DNA of 64,000 nt from Klebsiella spallanzanii (GCF_902158555.1 NZ_CABGGS010000012.1:46486-110485); one strand, 5' to 3'. Shown: positions 47,724 through 57,347, counted from the first letter of the stretch. The notes: a model not told the origin generated them from the sequence alone. A program made the numbers and translations.

Positions 47724-49127
47724 TTACGCTTGTTGCACCTGCTCCGGATGTTCTGCTTCTTGCTGAGCCAAAGCACTTTCGCGGCGTAGTTCACGAGAAT
47801 AGAAGAAGTAGCCGCATGCCCACCAGGCAGCAAATAGCAGAGGGATAAAGCTGCCTTCCAGGAATTTAAACAGGAAGGAGAATGCGTAGGTAAAGACCGG
47901 TGCATCAATTGAGCTATTTGAAATCAGCTGACCTGCTGGGATGGTTATCGCTTTAGTTGCCAGCCCAAGTTCGGTAATCATCGGCGCAAACTGCGTTCCC
48001 ACAAACAGGAAAAACGGCACGCCGATAATACTCAGGATCACCATGCGTAGGGTATGACCGCGCGTAACCAGGTATGCGGGGACGATCAATGCAATGTTGA
48101 TGATCCCCGCGAACGGTAGAATCTTATTACCCGGCAGGATTAGCGCCCACAGCAGCGTGAACGGAATGGCCACGATGATGGCAAACCAGATTTCACTGGC
48201 ACCGCCCATAAACGGCCAGTCGATGCCAACAAACAGCTTACGTCCTGAAAATTTCTTGTTCATATAATCGCTAATCGCTTCAGAGATGGGCGACAGCGCT
48301 TGCATAAAGAGTTTGGAAATCATCGGAAACAGGACCAGCGCCGTCGATGCTTGTACGCCTAACATTAACGTTTTTGCCACGCTATAACCTGCAATAATCC
48401 CGAACAAAATTCCCAGAATAAAGCCGATGATGTGGTTTTCAGCAAACACGCCAACCTTGGCTCGTAGGGCAGTAGCATCCATCGGTTTATTGCAAACAGG
48501 TATTTTGCGCAGCAGCAGATCGAACGGGTAGTAAATCGCACCGAAGAACACCATACGATGCGTACAAGTCACACCGGGGATCCCTGTCAGTTTCTCAATA
48601 CGGTATTGGTGAATATCTCCTGCATTCAGTTCCATAATGATCTGGAAGGCGGCGATGAGGAACGCCAGGGCCAAGCTCCAGGCGGGGCCAAACAATGGGG
48701 TGGTGACGCTCACCACAATAAACGCAGTAAAGATTTTCCCCCAGACGTTCCAGAGATCCGCGTTAAACGTGTTGGTTTTATTGAGCATCAACATCACAAT
48801 GTTCACGCCAACCTGAAGCGGAAACATGGCGAACGCGTAGGGCCAGGCCCACGAAATATTCGCCATTGTAGTCCAACCACCATCGACAATGCTGAGCTCA
48901 AGTCCAGTACGTTTCATCATGGTCTGGGCGGCAATACCGATAGCATCAACCATAAAACCTATCAGCATACTCATACCAACAAACGCAACACCCAGCGTGA
49001 TGGCCGCTGATGCCGCATCGCGGAATTTCATCCGTACTACCAGTCCGGCAAGTAACATAATAAAGGGCACAAAAACTGGCGCGCCTAAATTCAGAATGTA
49101 ATTTATGATTACACCAAGAAAGTCCAT
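47724..49127 (-). CDS. PTS galactitol-family EIIC permease
   Basis: A 467-residue membrane protein of the GatC/SgcC type, which moves and helps phosphorylate polyols. The N-terminus IINYILNLGAPVFVPFIMLLAGLVVRMKF and the LGVAFVGMSMLIGFMVDAIGIAAQ stretch are typical of EIIC-Gat, with about 10-12 hydrophobic segments. The C-terminus is Glu/Gln-rich. It is preceded by EIIB and EIIA genes, so a full EII complex is encoded. The imported sugar alcohol is unknown. Confidence 0.9.
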   Translation of the reverse strand: MDFLGVIINYILNLGAPVFVPFIMLLAGLVVRMKFRDAASAAITLGVAFVGMSMLIGFMVDAIGIAAQTMMKRTGLELSIVDGGWTTMANISWAWPYAFAMFPLQVGVNIVMLMLNKTNTFNADLWNVWGKIFTAFIVVSVTTPLFGPAWSLALAFLIAAFQIIMELNAGDIHQYRIEKLTGIPGVTCTHRMVFFGAIYYPFDLLLRKIPVCNKPMDATALRAKVGVFAENHIIGFILGILFGIIAGYSVAKTLMLGVQASTALVLFPMISKLFMQALSPISEAISDYMNKKFSGRKLFVGIDWPFMGGASEIWFAIIVAIPFTLLWALILPGNKILPFAGIINIALIVPAYLVTRGHTLRMVILSIIGVPFFLFVGTQFAPMITELGLATKAITIPAGQLISNSSIDAPVFTYAFSFLFKFLEGSFIPLLFAAWWACGYFFYSRELRRESALAQQEAEHPEQVQQA

Positions 49128-49172
49128 AGCACTTCTCCACTAAAATAATTATACGGATTAAAGAGCTACGCC

Positions 49173-49451
49173 TTATTTACAGGCATCAATGACCTTTTGT
49201 AACTCCTGTTCCATACCCATACCGGTCAAAAACGCAATACCGTTAATTACGGGAATAGGGTATTGCTTATCAACTTTAGTAATGGCGATATAAGCAGCAC
49301 TATCTTTAATATGGCTATCGAGGGATTTCAAATCGATAACTTCAACTTTTATGTGTAATTGATTTCGTTCATTTAATAAACGAGAAACTTTACTGGCAAC
49401 GGTTTGTGAAGTAGCAACGCCGCTTCCACAGGCAACAATGACTTTTTTCAT
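49173..49451 (-). CDS. PTS galactitol-family EIIB
   Basis: A 92-residue cytoplasmic protein with the phosphocysteine C8 in MKKVIVACGSGVATSQTVAS, the standard P-loop-like EIIB-Gat motif. It takes phosphate from EIIA and passes it to the sugar in EIIC. It starts one base after the EIIA stop. Confidence 0.92.
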   Translation of the reverse strand: MKKVIVACGSGVATSQTVASKVSRLLNERNQLHIKVEVIDLKSLDSHIKDSAAYIAITKVDKQYPIPVINGIAFLTGMGMEQELQKVIDACK

Positions 49452-49452
49452 C

Positions 49453-49968
49453 TTATAAATCCTTATCCAATTGCAGTCTTGATGTGAGGGTACAGAGAAA
49501 AGTATCTACATCTTCTATTTCACGTAGTGCCTGAACAACTTCTTCATCCGCAAGACAATCCATCAGCTTTTGTAGCGCAGTTAAGTGACTGCTATGATCA
49601 ACAAAACCAAGTAAAACAATAAAATGAACGTACAGCGTGTTGTCATCATTACCCATCTCATGCCAGGCAATAGGTTGTGACAGTCGCGTGACGGAGATAA
49701 AGGGACAAATCACATGCTGAGGATCAGTATGAGGGAGCGCTATCGCCACCGGTATCGTAGGTAAACCCGTAGGGTAGGCTTGCTCACGGGCAATAATCGC
49801 TTCAAGAAAAGAGTCCCGGACGTAACCTTTCTCTTTCAACAGTAAAAATATGGAAGAAAAAAAATCCGTGGAGTTATTATAATGCTTATCCAGAAACGTG
49901 AGCTGGGGCAAAAAATATTCACATCCTTGCGCATTTTCATTCGGGGCATCAATTATATCCGTTCTCAT
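49453..49968 (-). CDS. PTS EIIA, fructose/mannitol/galactitol type
   Basis: A 171-residue EIIA of the PtsN/GatA superfamily. The active histidine is H80 in VAIALPHTDPQHV. It is longer than GatA (about 150) by an N-terminal 20 residues with no clear role. ATG 49968 has GAGG 8 bases upstream; a GTG seven codons earlier is possible but poorly placed. First gene of the eight-gene operon, preceded by an inverted repeat and a CRP-type site. Confidence 0.88.
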   Translation of the reverse strand: MRTDIIDAPNENAQGCEYFLPQLTFLDKHYNNSTDFFSSIFLLLKEKGYVRDSFLEAIIAREQAYPTGLPTIPVAIALPHTDPQHVICPFISVTRLSQPIAWHEMGNDDNTLYVHFIVLLGFVDHSSHLTALQKLMDCLADEEVVQALREIEDVDTFLCTLTSRLQLDKDL

Positions 49969-49992
49969 CCGAATATCCTCTTTAACCACTAA

Positions 49993-50018
49993 GAATTAAC
50001 TACAGACAATGTTAATTC
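49993..50018. promoter_or_regulatory. Perfect inverted repeat upstream of the PTS operon
   Basis: GAATTAAC and GTTAATTC are a perfect 8-bp inverted repeat separated by 10 bases, 24 bases before the EIIA start. The symmetry suits binding of a dimeric regulator, either the operon's PRD activator or an unlinked repressor. Confidence 0.5.
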
Positions 50019-50093
50019 AGAATCAGTAGCCGGACGACAAGTATTGCCCCCAAAAGATGAGCCAGGGCTGGCGCAACATGGTGAGCTTTTTAT

Positions 50094-50109
50094 TATGAAT
50101 CACATCACA
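50094..50109 (-). promoter_or_regulatory. CRP-type site upstream of the PTS operon
   Basis: The minus strand reads TGTGA-TGTGAT-TCATA with AAA upstream, 9 of 10 matches to the CRP consensus. It lies about 130 bases before EIIA and suggests cAMP-CRP control. The rest of 49969-50313 is AT-rich and holds no gene I can support. Confidence 0.6.
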
Positions 50110-50313
50110 TTTCTATCCTGGAGGTCTGAAAACAACAATAGTATGAAGTGTGTTACATTAAGGGAGAAGGGAAAAGAATAATAGGGGAAAACCGTCCAGT
50201 GTCGGTATGCCATCACATAATGATTCTGTAGCATCGCGACACCAGGCATCTACTTACACCGCTTCTCCGTATTCATGCAGCGAAACGGCTCATCCTACAC
50301 TGAGCAAGGAATA

Positions 50314-50718
50314 TTAATCCGGGTACGCGGAGGTAATCACGGATGTATCTTTTCCATTATACTTAAACGTTATTTGGGTTTCTCCACCAGCATAAAATTG
50401 CTCAATGCTTAATTCATTCACTCCCTGCCATTTATAGTCCACTGACATCGCATTACCCAGATTGTTGATATGCTTGTTTTGGCCCGGCTGCGGGTTTTGA
50501 ATAAAATCTTTTTGTGCATCAGACAGCATCTCAGCAAGATAAACCGAGTATGCTTGTAACAAGCTCATATCTTTATATTCACAGGCGTTGACGAAAACCA
50601 TTTCGTCAGGCCTGTCTTTTACCTGGCAAATAATATTTTCTCGTGTGTTCTCTTCAGAATTAGCAGTTGAACACAGCAAACAAAATAAACCTGAGAACAA
50701 CAAAGGGAATAATTTCAT
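50314..50718 (-). CDS. Secreted protein of unknown function
   Basis: A 134-residue product with a clear signal peptide (MKLFPLLFSGLFCLLCSTANS, cleavage near residue 21) and no lipobox. The mature part has two further cysteines (ICQVK and VNACEYKD) that may form a disulfide, and ends in a beta-rich segment with ETQITFKYNGKDTSV. I do not recognise the family. ATG 50718 follows GGA at 8 bases. It stands alone between the PTS operon and ilvA, in AT-rich DNA that suggests later acquisition. Confidence 0.65.
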   Translation of the reverse strand: MKLFPLLFSGLFCLLCSTANSEENTRENIICQVKDRPDEMVFVNACEYKDMSLLQAYSVYLAEMLSDAQKDFIQNPQPGQNKHINNLGNAMSVDYKWQGVNELSIEQFYAGGETQITFKYNGKDTSVITSAYPD

Positions 50719-50806
50719 ATAAATCATCCATGAATATGATTAATCAGTGATATTTCAACTCATCTTAAAATGTTCCCCCTACCAGTACGGAAGAGGGATC
50801 AAATCG

Positions 50807-52348
50807 CTACGCGAGGAAGAAGCGGAATGCCGGATTATTACTTTCGTCATGACAGTCGTAGCCCAGCTCATGCAGACGGGTTTCGAAATCAGGCTCGTGA
50901 TCGCCCAGTTCGAATGCCGCCAGCACGCGACCATAGTCGGTACCATGGCTGCGATAGTGGAACAGAGAGATGTTCCAGTGGGTACCCAGCGTATGCAGGA
51001 ACTTCAGCAAGGCACCGGGCGATTCCGGAAACTCAAAGCTGAACAAACGCTCCTGCAATGGCTGCGATGGACGCCCGCCGACCATATAGCGCACGTGAAG
51101 CTTGGCCATTTCATCATCGGAGAGATCCACCACACTATAACCCCCCTCGTGCAGCAGATTGAGGATTTCTTTACGTTCTTCCAGTCCGCGGCTCAGACGC
51201 ACACCAACAAAAATACAGGCGTTTTTCGCATCGGCGAAGCGGTAATTAAACTCGGTGACCGAACGGCCGCCCAGCAGTTGGCAGAACTTAAGGAAACTGC
51301 CCTTCTCTTCCGGAATGGTTACCGCCAGCAGCGCTTCACGCTGTTCGCCCAGCTCGCAGCGTTCAGAAACGTAGCGCAGACCGTGGAAGTTAACGTTCGC
51401 CCCGGAAAGCACGTGCGCCAGGCGTTCGCCGCGAATATTGTGCTGAGCGATATATTTTTTCATCCCCGCCAGCGCCAGCGCGCCGGAAGGCTCAGCCACC
51501 GCTCGCACGTCTTCAAACAGATCTTTCATCGCCGCACAGATAGCATCACTGTCAACGGTGACGATATCATCCAGATACTCCTGGCACAGACGGAAGGTTT
51601 CATCACCGATGCGCTTAACCGCCACGCCTTCGGCAAATAAACCGACGCGGGGTAAATCCACCGGATGACCCGCATCCAGCGCGGCTTTCAGGCAGGCGGA
51701 ATCCTCAGCCTCAACCGCAATGACTTTGATCTGCGGCATCAGCTGTTTAATCAGCACCGCCACGCCAGCAGCCAGACCGCCGCCGCCGACCGGCACAAAC
51801 ACGCGGTCAATATGGGCATCTTGCTGTAGCAGCTCCAGCGCCAGCGTACCCTGCCCGGCGATCACCATCGGATGATCGAACGGCGGTACCCAGGTGAATC
51901 CTTGCTGCTGCGCCAGCTCAATGGCTTTGGCTTTCGCTTCGTCGAAGTTAGCACCGTGCAACAGCACTTCGCCGCCAAAACCGCGAACGGCATCGACTTT
52001 GATATCCGCTGTTGCGGTTGGCATAACGATCAACGCTTTCACCCCCAGACGAGAAGCTGAAAAAGCGACGCCCTGGGCATGATTGCCCGCCGAAGCGGTA
52101 ATCACGCCGTGAGATTTCTGCTCTTCTGTCAGCCCCGCCATCATCGCGTACGCGCCGCGCAGCTTAAAGCTATGCACCGGCTGGCGGTCTTCACGCTTCA
52201 CCAGCACCACGTTATCAAGACGCGACGAGAGCTTTTCCATTTTTTGCAGCGGTGTAATCTGCGCGGCTTCATAGACCGGTGCACGCAGTACGGCTCTGAG
52301 GTATTCCGCCCCCTCAGGGGCGGCGGACAGGGGTTGTGACTCGGCCAT
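50807..52348 (-). CDS. ilvA: Threonine deaminase (biosynthetic)
   Basis: PLP enzyme that converts threonine to 2-ketobutyrate, the first committed step to isoleucine; inhibited by isoleucine. The PLP lysine is in HSFKLRGAYAM; the glycine loop GGGGLAAGVAVL and two C-terminal ACT-like domains (from about residue 340) are present. Two ATGs in a row overlap the ilvD stop; the second (52348) gives 513 residues and MAESQPLS as in E. coli. Last gene of the ilv operon. Confidence 0.98.
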   Translation of the reverse strand: MAESQPLSAAPEGAEYLRAVLRAPVYEAAQITPLQKMEKLSSRLDNVVLVKREDRQPVHSFKLRGAYAMMAGLTEEQKSHGVITASAGNHAQGVAFSASRLGVKALIVMPTATADIKVDAVRGFGGEVLLHGANFDEAKAKAIELAQQQGFTWVPPFDHPMVIAGQGTLALELLQQDAHIDRVFVPVGGGGLAAGVAVLIKQLMPQIKVIAVEAEDSACLKAALDAGHPVDLPRVGLFAEGVAVKRIGDETFRLCQEYLDDIVTVDSDAICAAMKDLFEDVRAVAEPSGALALAGMKKYIAQHNIRGERLAHVLSGANVNFHGLRYVSERCELGEQREALLAVTIPEEKGSFLKFCQLLGGRSVTEFNYRFADAKNACIFVGVRLSRGLEERKEILNLLHEGGYSVVDLSDDEMAKLHVRYMVGGRPSQPLQERLFSFEFPESPGALLKFLHTLGTHWNISLFHYRSHGTDYGRVLAAFELGDHEPDFETRLHELGYDCHDESNNPAFRFFLA

Positions 52349-52350
52349 CA

Positions 52351-54201
52351 TTAACCCCCAAGTTTCGATTTATCGCGCACTGCGCCTTTGTCGGCGCTGG
52401 TTGCCAGGCTGGCGTAGGCGCGGAGGGCAAAGGAAACCTGACGTTCGCGATCTTTCGGCGTCCAGGCTTTATCACCGCGGGCTTCCTGAGCTTCACGACG
52501 CGCCGCAATTTCGGCATCGCTCAGTTGCAGCTGAATACCGCGATTTGGGATATCAATGGCAATCATGTCGCCATCTTCAATGATCGCAATATTGCCGCCG
52601 CTGGCGGCTTCAGGAGAAACGTGGCCAATAGAGAGGCCGGAGGTACCGCCGGAGAAACGACCGTCGGTAATCAGCGCACAGGCTTTACCCAGCCCCATGG
52701 ATTTCAGGAAAGTGGTCGGATAGAGCATTTCCTGCATGCCCGGCCCACCTTTCGGCCCTTCATAACGAATGACCACCACGTCACCCGCGACAACCTTCCC
52801 ACCGAGGATCGCGTCCACAGCCGCATCCTGGCTTTCGTACACCTTAGCCGGGCCGGTAAATTTCAGGATGCTGTCGTCCACGCCGGCGGTTTTAACGATA
52901 CAGCCATTTTCCGCGAAGTTACCGTACAGAACTGCCAGGCCGCCGTCCTTGCTGTAAGCGTGCTCCAGCGAACGGATGCAGCCTTCAGCGCGATCGTCAT
53001 CCAGCGAATCCCAGCGACAATCCTGAGAGAAGGCCTGAGTCGTACGGATACCCGCAGGCCCGGCGCGGAACATCTTTTTCACCGCTTCGTCCTGCGTGAC
53101 GGTGATGTCGTACTGCTCCAGCGTCTGCGGCAGGGTTAAACCAAGCACGTTTTTCACGTCGCGGTTCAACAGCCCGGCACGATCCAGCTCGCCTAAAATA
53201 CCCAACACGCCGCCCGCGCGGTGAACATCTTCCATATGATATTTCTGCGTACTTGGCGCAACCTTACACAGCTGCGGTACTTTGCGGGAAAGCTTATCGA
53301 TATCACTCATGGTGAAGTCAATTTCCGCTTCCTGCGCCGCCGCCAGCAGGTGCAGTACGGTATTGGTGGAACCGCCCATGGCGATATCCAGCGTCATGGC
53401 GTTTTCGAACGCTGATTTGCAGGCAATATTGCGCGGCAGCGCGGAGTCGTCATCCTGCTCGTAGTAACGTTTAGTTAGCTCAACGATGCGGGAACCTGCA
53501 TTGAGGAACAGCTGCTTACGGTCGGCGTGAGTCGCCAGCAGCGAGCCGTTACCCGGCTGCGACAGGCCCAGCGCTTCGGTCAGGCAGTTCATAGAGTTCG
53601 CGGTGAACATCCCTGAGCAAGAGCCGCAGGTCGGACAGGCAGAACGTTCAACCTGATTGCTCTGATCATCAGAGACTTTCGGGTCAGCGCCCTGAATCAT
53701 CGCATCAACCAGGTCGAGCTTGATAATTTGATCGGAAAGTTTGGTTTTCCCGGCTTCCATCGGGCCGCCGGAAACAAAAATCACTGGAATATTCAGGCGC
53801 AGAGACGCCATTAACATCCCCGGAGTGATTTTATCGCAGTTGGAGATACAGACCATCGCATCGGCACAGTGAGCGTTAACCATATACTCTACCGAGTCGG
53901 CGATCAGTTCGCGGGATGGCAGTGAATAAAGCATACCCCCGTGCCCCATGGCGATCCCATCGTCCACCGCAATGGTGTTGAATTCTTTGGCAACGCCGCC
54001 AGCGGCTTCAATTTGTTCGGCAACCAGCTTCCCGAGATCGCGCAGATGCACGTGACCCGGCACGAACTGGGTGAAGGAGTTAACGACGGCGATAATCGGT
54101 TTACCGAAGTCGGCGTCGGTCATTCCAGTTGCGCGCCACAGCGCGCGGGCACCCGCCATATTACGGCCGTGAGTGGTTGTGGCGGAACGGTACTTAGGCA
54201 T
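52351..54201 (-). CDS. ilvD: Dihydroxy-acid dehydratase
   Basis: Fe-S dehydratase for the third common step of branched-chain amino-acid synthesis. Length 616 as in E. coli. Cluster cysteines are in [10 protein letters not shown] and [19 protein letters not shown]; the C-terminal [21 protein letters not shown] is conserved. It follows ilvE after a 61-base gap that holds a hairpin. Confidence 0.99.
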   Translation of the reverse strand: MPKYRSATTTHGRNMAGARALWRATGMTDADFGKPIIAVVNSFTQFVPGHVHLRDLGKLVAEQIEAAGGVAKEFNTIAVDDGIAMGHGGMLYSLPSRELIADSVEYMVNAHCADAMVCISNCDKITPGMLMASLRLNIPVIFVSGGPMEAGKTKLSDQIIKLDLVDAMIQGADPKVSDDQSNQVERSACPTCGSCSGMFTANSMNCLTEALGLSQPGNGSLLATHADRKQLFLNAGSRIVELTKRYYEQDDDSALPRNIACKSAFENAMTLDIAMGGSTNTVLHLLAAAQEAEIDFTMSDIDKLSRKVPQLCKVAPSTQKYHMEDVHRAGGVLGILGELDRAGLLNRDVKNVLGLTLPQTLEQYDITVTQDEAVKKMFRAGPAGIRTTQAFSQDCRWDSLDDDRAEGCIRSLEHAYSKDGGLAVLYGNFAENGCIVKTAGVDDSILKFTGPAKVYESQDAAVDAILGGKVVAGDVVVIRYEGPKGGPGMQEMLYPTTFLKSMGLGKACALITDGRFSGGTSGLSIGHVSPEAASGGNIAIIEDGDMIAIDIPNRGIQLQLSDAEIAARREAQEARGDKAWTPKDRERQVSFALRAYASLATSADKGAVRDKSKLGG

Positions 54202-54228
54202 GCTTTAGTTACTCCCAGTTTCTGTTAA

Positions 54229-54259
54229 ATGGGGCGTTGCGTGTCGCCCCATTTTTTTA
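54229..54259. terminator. ilvE-ilvD intercistronic hairpin, terminator-like on the antisense strand
   Basis: ATGGGGCG-N8-CGCCCCAT is followed by a run of seven T on the plus strand, but on the minus (sense) strand the T-run is an A-run ahead of the stem. It could therefore stop antisense transcription while acting as an RNA-stability element for the ilv message. From memory a similar hairpin exists in E. coli. Confidence 0.5.
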
Positions 54260-54262
54260 TGC

Positions 54263-55192
54263 TTATTGATTAACCTGATCCAACCAGCCCCATTTATCCT
54301 CGGTTTCACCGGTGAAGAGGCCAAAGAATGCTTGCTGAATACGTTTGGTAATCGGGCCACAGCGGCCTTCGCCCACCTGAATACCATCGACGCTGCGTAC
54401 CGGCGTAATTTCTGCAGCAGTACCGGACATGAAGACTTCATCGGCCAGATACAGAGACTCGCGGGACAATACCTGCTCGCGCACTTCCAGACCCAGATCT
54501 TTCGCCAGCTTGATGATAGCGTCGCGAGTGATGCCCGGCAGCGCGGAAGAGGTGAACGGCGGAGTAAACAACACGCCATCTTTCACTTCAAACAGGTTTT
54601 CACCCGCACCTTCAGAGATATAGCCGTTAACGTCGAGTGCGATACCTTCCTGATAACCATGACGACGCGCTTCGCTACCGACCAGCAGAGAAGAGAGGTA
54701 GTTACCGCCGGCTTTAGCTGCGGTTGGAATGGTATTCGGCGCAGCACGATTCCAGGAAGAAACCATCGCATCGATCCCCTGATCCAGGGCTTCAGCCCCC
54801 AGGTAGGCTCCCCACGGGAACGCCGCGATGATCACGTCAGTGGTGTAGCCATCTGGCGGGTTAACCCCCATACCGACGTCGCCAACAAATACCAGTGGAC
54901 GGATATAGGCGCTGGTCAGGTTGTTTTTACGCAGGACTTCGCGGCAGGCTTCCATCAGTTCATCAACGCTCTGAGAAACCGGGAAACGATAAATCTTGGC
55001 GGAGTCACGCAGACGCTGCATGTGCTCACGGTGGCGGAAGACAACCGGGCCTTTGTGAGAATCGTAGCAGCGGATGCCTTCGAATACAGAAGTGCCATAG
55101 TGCAGCGCGTGAGACATGACGTGCACCTTCGCCTCTTCCCAACGCACCATCTCACCGTTGAACCAGATGTAGTCCGCTTTTTTCGTCGTCAT
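54263..55192 (-). CDS. ilvE: Branched-chain amino-acid aminotransferase
   Basis: Fold-type IV PLP aminotransferase for the last step in isoleucine, valine and leucine synthesis. 309 residues, with the MSHALHYGTSVFEGIRCYDSH active-site region and the E-G-A-G-E-N-L-F motif, and the PLP lysine in AKAGGNYL. Closely matches E. coli. Confidence 0.99.
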   Translation of the reverse strand: MTTKKADYIWFNGEMVRWEEAKVHVMSHALHYGTSVFEGIRCYDSHKGPVVFRHREHMQRLRDSAKIYRFPVSQSVDELMEACREVLRKNNLTSAYIRPLVFVGDVGMGVNPPDGYTTDVIIAAFPWGAYLGAEALDQGIDAMVSSWNRAAPNTIPTAAKAGGNYLSSLLVGSEARRHGYQEGIALDVNGYISEGAGENLFEVKDGVLFTPPFTSSALPGITRDAIIKLAKDLGLEVREQVLSRESLYLADEVFMSGTAAEITPVRSVDGIQVGEGRCGPITKRIQQAFFGLFTGETEDKWGWLDQVNQ

Positions 55193-55208
55193 TTTTCTTC
55201 CTTTGCGC

Positions 55209-55466
55209 TCAGGCGCGAATTTGTTGTGATGTAGGTTGCTGGATCTCGACGCAGGCGACGTCCACCAGTTTGCTTAATTGACTAAACAGTAATTCGACGG
55301 GCCGCTGGCTGGCAACGGTCAGTTCAATATTAATATTCCGGGCATCGGCAGCAGTTTCCATATTCATAGCGCAAATCTGGAATCCGCGATGGCGCACAAC
55401 GCGCAGCACACGTTCTAAAGTTTCTGGATTGAAGCGGGCCTGCAAGGCGACCTGATGTTGCATCAT
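55209..55466 (-). CDS. ilvM: Acetolactate synthase II regulatory subunit
   Basis: An 85-residue ACT-domain subunit that activates the IlvG catalytic subunit. It opens [20 protein letters not shown], close to E. coli IlvM (87 residues) except for a shorter C-terminal region ([12 protein letters not shown]). The ATG overlaps the ilvG stop by 4 bases. Confidence 0.97.
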   Translation of the reverse strand: MMQHQVALQARFNPETLERVLRVVRHRGFQICAMNMETAADARNINIELTVASQRPVELLFSQLSKLVDVACVEIQQPTSQQIRA

Positions 55467-57109
55467 GATAATTTCTCCAGCATTTCTGCGTTACTGGCAC
55501 CGGGCGGCACCAACGGCCAGACGTTCTCAAGTTCGTCGATTGAGACATGAAGCAGATAAGGCCCCTGGCTCGAAAGCATGGTGTCGAGTGCCGCTTCAAC
55601 CTGGTCTTTACGGGTGATGTGTTGACCAGGGATGCCGAAGGCGCTGGCCAGAGTAAGGAAATCGGGGTTATCGGTAAGCGTGGTTTCGCTATAACGTTCC
55701 TGGAAAAACAGCTGCTGCCATTGTCGAACCATTCCTAAGCGCTGGTTATCCAGCAAGACTATCTTCAGTGGCAACTGCTTACGTTTTACGGTGCCCAGCT
55801 CCTGCACATTCATCATGAAAGAGCCGTCACCGGAGATACAGATAACCGTATCATCAGGGCGGGCTACCTGTGCGCCTACCGCTGCGGGCAAGCCAAATCC
55901 CATGGTGCCTAATCCGCTGGAGGTGATGAAATTCTCCGGGCGCGTATAGGTCATATGCTGCGCGGACCACATTTGATGCTGGCCTACGTCGGTAGTCACA
56001 ACACAATCCGCTGGTTTGCGATCGGAAAGCTGCTTTAACAACAAAGGTGCGTAGATGGCATCGCCTGGATGATCGTAGCGCCAGGCGTGCTCGGCCCGCA
56101 GCTGTGCATTACGCTGACGCCAGGCATCGATAGACAGCGGTTGCTGCAGCGCTGGCAGCATCACATTCAAATCGCCCGTCAAACCAATGTGTACCTGGCG
56201 CAGTTTGTTCAACTCAGCCGGGTCGATATCCATATGGATAACTTTGGCATCCGGGGCAAAGGTATTCAGCTTACCGGTTACACGATCGTCAAAACGCGCG
56301 CCAACCGCGATAAGCAGATCGCATTCCTGTACCGCCAGGTTAGCCGCTTTGGTGCCATGCATCCCCAGCATGCCCAGATAGTACGGATAATCCGCATTCA
56401 CCACTCCGAGTCCTTTCAGGGTGGAAGTCGCTGGCATTTGCGTTACAGCAAGAAACTCGCGCAGCGCCGGTACCGCTTGTGCCATCCCCACGCCGCCGCC
56501 AACGTATAACATCGGCTTCTGCGACTGGGTCAGCATCTGCAAAGCATATTCGATATCCGCATAGGGGAAATCAACGTCATCAGCTACCATGGAAAAATGC
56601 GGATCGAGTTCGCCCTGCGCCAGCTGGATATCTTTCGGGATATCGACCAGCACCGGGCCGGGACGCCCTGAGTTCGCTACATAGAAAGCTTCAGCAATAA
56701 CGCGCGGCAGTTCTTCCAGCGACTGCACCAGGAAACTGTGTTTGGTACAAGCCAGCGATAATCCGAGAACATCCACTTCCTGGAATGCATCGGTGCCAAT
56801 AAACGGAGCGGCAACCTGACCAGTGATGGCAACAACGGGAACGGAATCAAGCAGCGCGTCGGCAAGACCGGTGATCAGATTGGTCGCGCCGGGCCCGGAA
56901 GTGGCAATGCATACACCGGTCTTGCCGGTAGCTCGGGCATAGCCGATGGCCGCCATCGCCGCCCCTTGCTCATGTCGGCACAGTAAGTGTTCCACGCCGC
57001 CGTCATACAATGCATCGTAAACCGGCATAATTGCGCCACCCGGATAGCCAAAAACAGTGTCGACACCCTGTGCTCGCAAAGCATGTACTACCCACCGCGC
57101 CCCATTCAT
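55463..57109 (-). CDS. ilvG: Acetolactate synthase II catalytic subunit, intact
   Basis: ThDP-dependent enzyme that condenses pyruvate with pyruvate or 2-ketobutyrate; the isozyme II is insensitive to valine. The 548-residue frame is complete, with [34 protein letters not shown] and the ThDP motif [30 protein letters not shown]. coli K-12 has a frameshift in this gene; here it is whole. ATG 57109 is two bases after the ilvX stop. Confidence 0.99.
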   Translation of the reverse strand: MNGARWVVHALRAQGVDTVFGYPGGAIMPVYDALYDGGVEHLLCRHEQGAAMAAIGYARATGKTGVCIATSGPGATNLITGLADALLDSVPVVAITGQVAAPFIGTDAFQEVDVLGLSLACTKHSFLVQSLEELPRVIAEAFYVANSGRPGPVLVDIPKDIQLAQGELDPHFSMVADDVDFPYADIEYALQMLTQSQKPMLYVGGGVGMAQAVPALREFLAVTQMPATSTLKGLGVVNADYPYYLGMLGMHGTKAANLAVQECDLLIAVGARFDDRVTGKLNTFAPDAKVIHMDIDPAELNKLRQVHIGLTGDLNVMLPALQQPLSIDAWRQRNAQLRAEHAWRYDHPGDAIYAPLLLKQLSDRKPADCVVTTDVGQHQMWSAQHMTYTRPENFITSSGLGTMGFGLPAAVGAQVARPDDTVICISGDGSFMMNVQELGTVKRKQLPLKIVLLDNQRLGMVRQWQQLFFQERYSETTLTDNPDFLTLASAFGIPGQHITRKDQVEAALDTMLSSQGPYLLHVSIDELENVWPLVPPGASNAEMLEKLS

Positions 57110-57111
57110 AG

Positions 57112-57162
57112 TTACTTCCCCGTCTTAGATCGAGAGAAACAGAATTTTATGCTGCAACTCAT
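57112..57162 (-). CDS. ilvX: IlvX small peptide
   Basis: A 16-residue frame, [16 protein letters not shown], lies between the attenuator and ilvG, with AGGAG 7 bases before its ATG. The KFCFSR-x-x-TG part equals that of E. coli IlvX, so the peptide is conserved. Its stop is two bases before the ilvG ATG. It likely couples ribosome entry to ilvG translation; a protein function is unknown. Confidence 0.85.
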   Translation of the reverse strand: MSCSIKFCFSRSKTGK

Positions 57163-57193
57163 AATCTGCTCCTCTTTTCTGTTTTTAAGTTAT

Positions 57194-57230
57194 AAAAAAA
57201 CCCCCGGACCTTTCGGTGCGGGGGTCTTAG
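57194..57230 (-). terminator. ilv operon attenuator terminator
   Basis: On the minus strand ACCCCCGCACC-GAAA-GGTCCGGGGGT is followed by TTTTTTT. This is the terminator of the ilvL attenuator. It forms when the leader peptide is translated quickly because charged Ile, Val and Leu tRNAs are plentiful. Confidence 0.95.
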
Positions 57231-57248
57231 TTCGTTAAGGCTTGTTTT

Positions 57249-57347
57249 TTAAGCCTTTCTTCGTCCAAGTGCAGCCCCGCACGGTGGGATAATAATCACC
57301 ACCACGCTAATCACGACCAGGCTAATCACTCGTAGAAGGGCTGTCAT
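57249..57347 (-). CDS. ilvL: ilv operon leader peptide IlvL
   Basis: A 32-residue frame starting MTALLRVISLVVISVVVI and ending PPCGAALGRRKA. Fifteen of its residues are Ile, Val or Leu, which makes it the sensor for attenuation of ilvXGMEDA. It differs from the E. coli peptide at only one position near the end (RRK in place of RGK, from memory). Confidence 0.95.
   Translation of the reverse strand: MTALLRVISLVVISVVVIIIPPCGAALGRRKA

Noticed and set aside
50747..51640. 297-codon open frame on the plus strand
   Set aside because: Antisense to the 3' half of ilvA, no independent evidence.
55463..57109. Frameshift in ilvG as in E. coli K-12
   Set aside because: The frame is continuous over 548 codons with all motifs, so the gene is intact.
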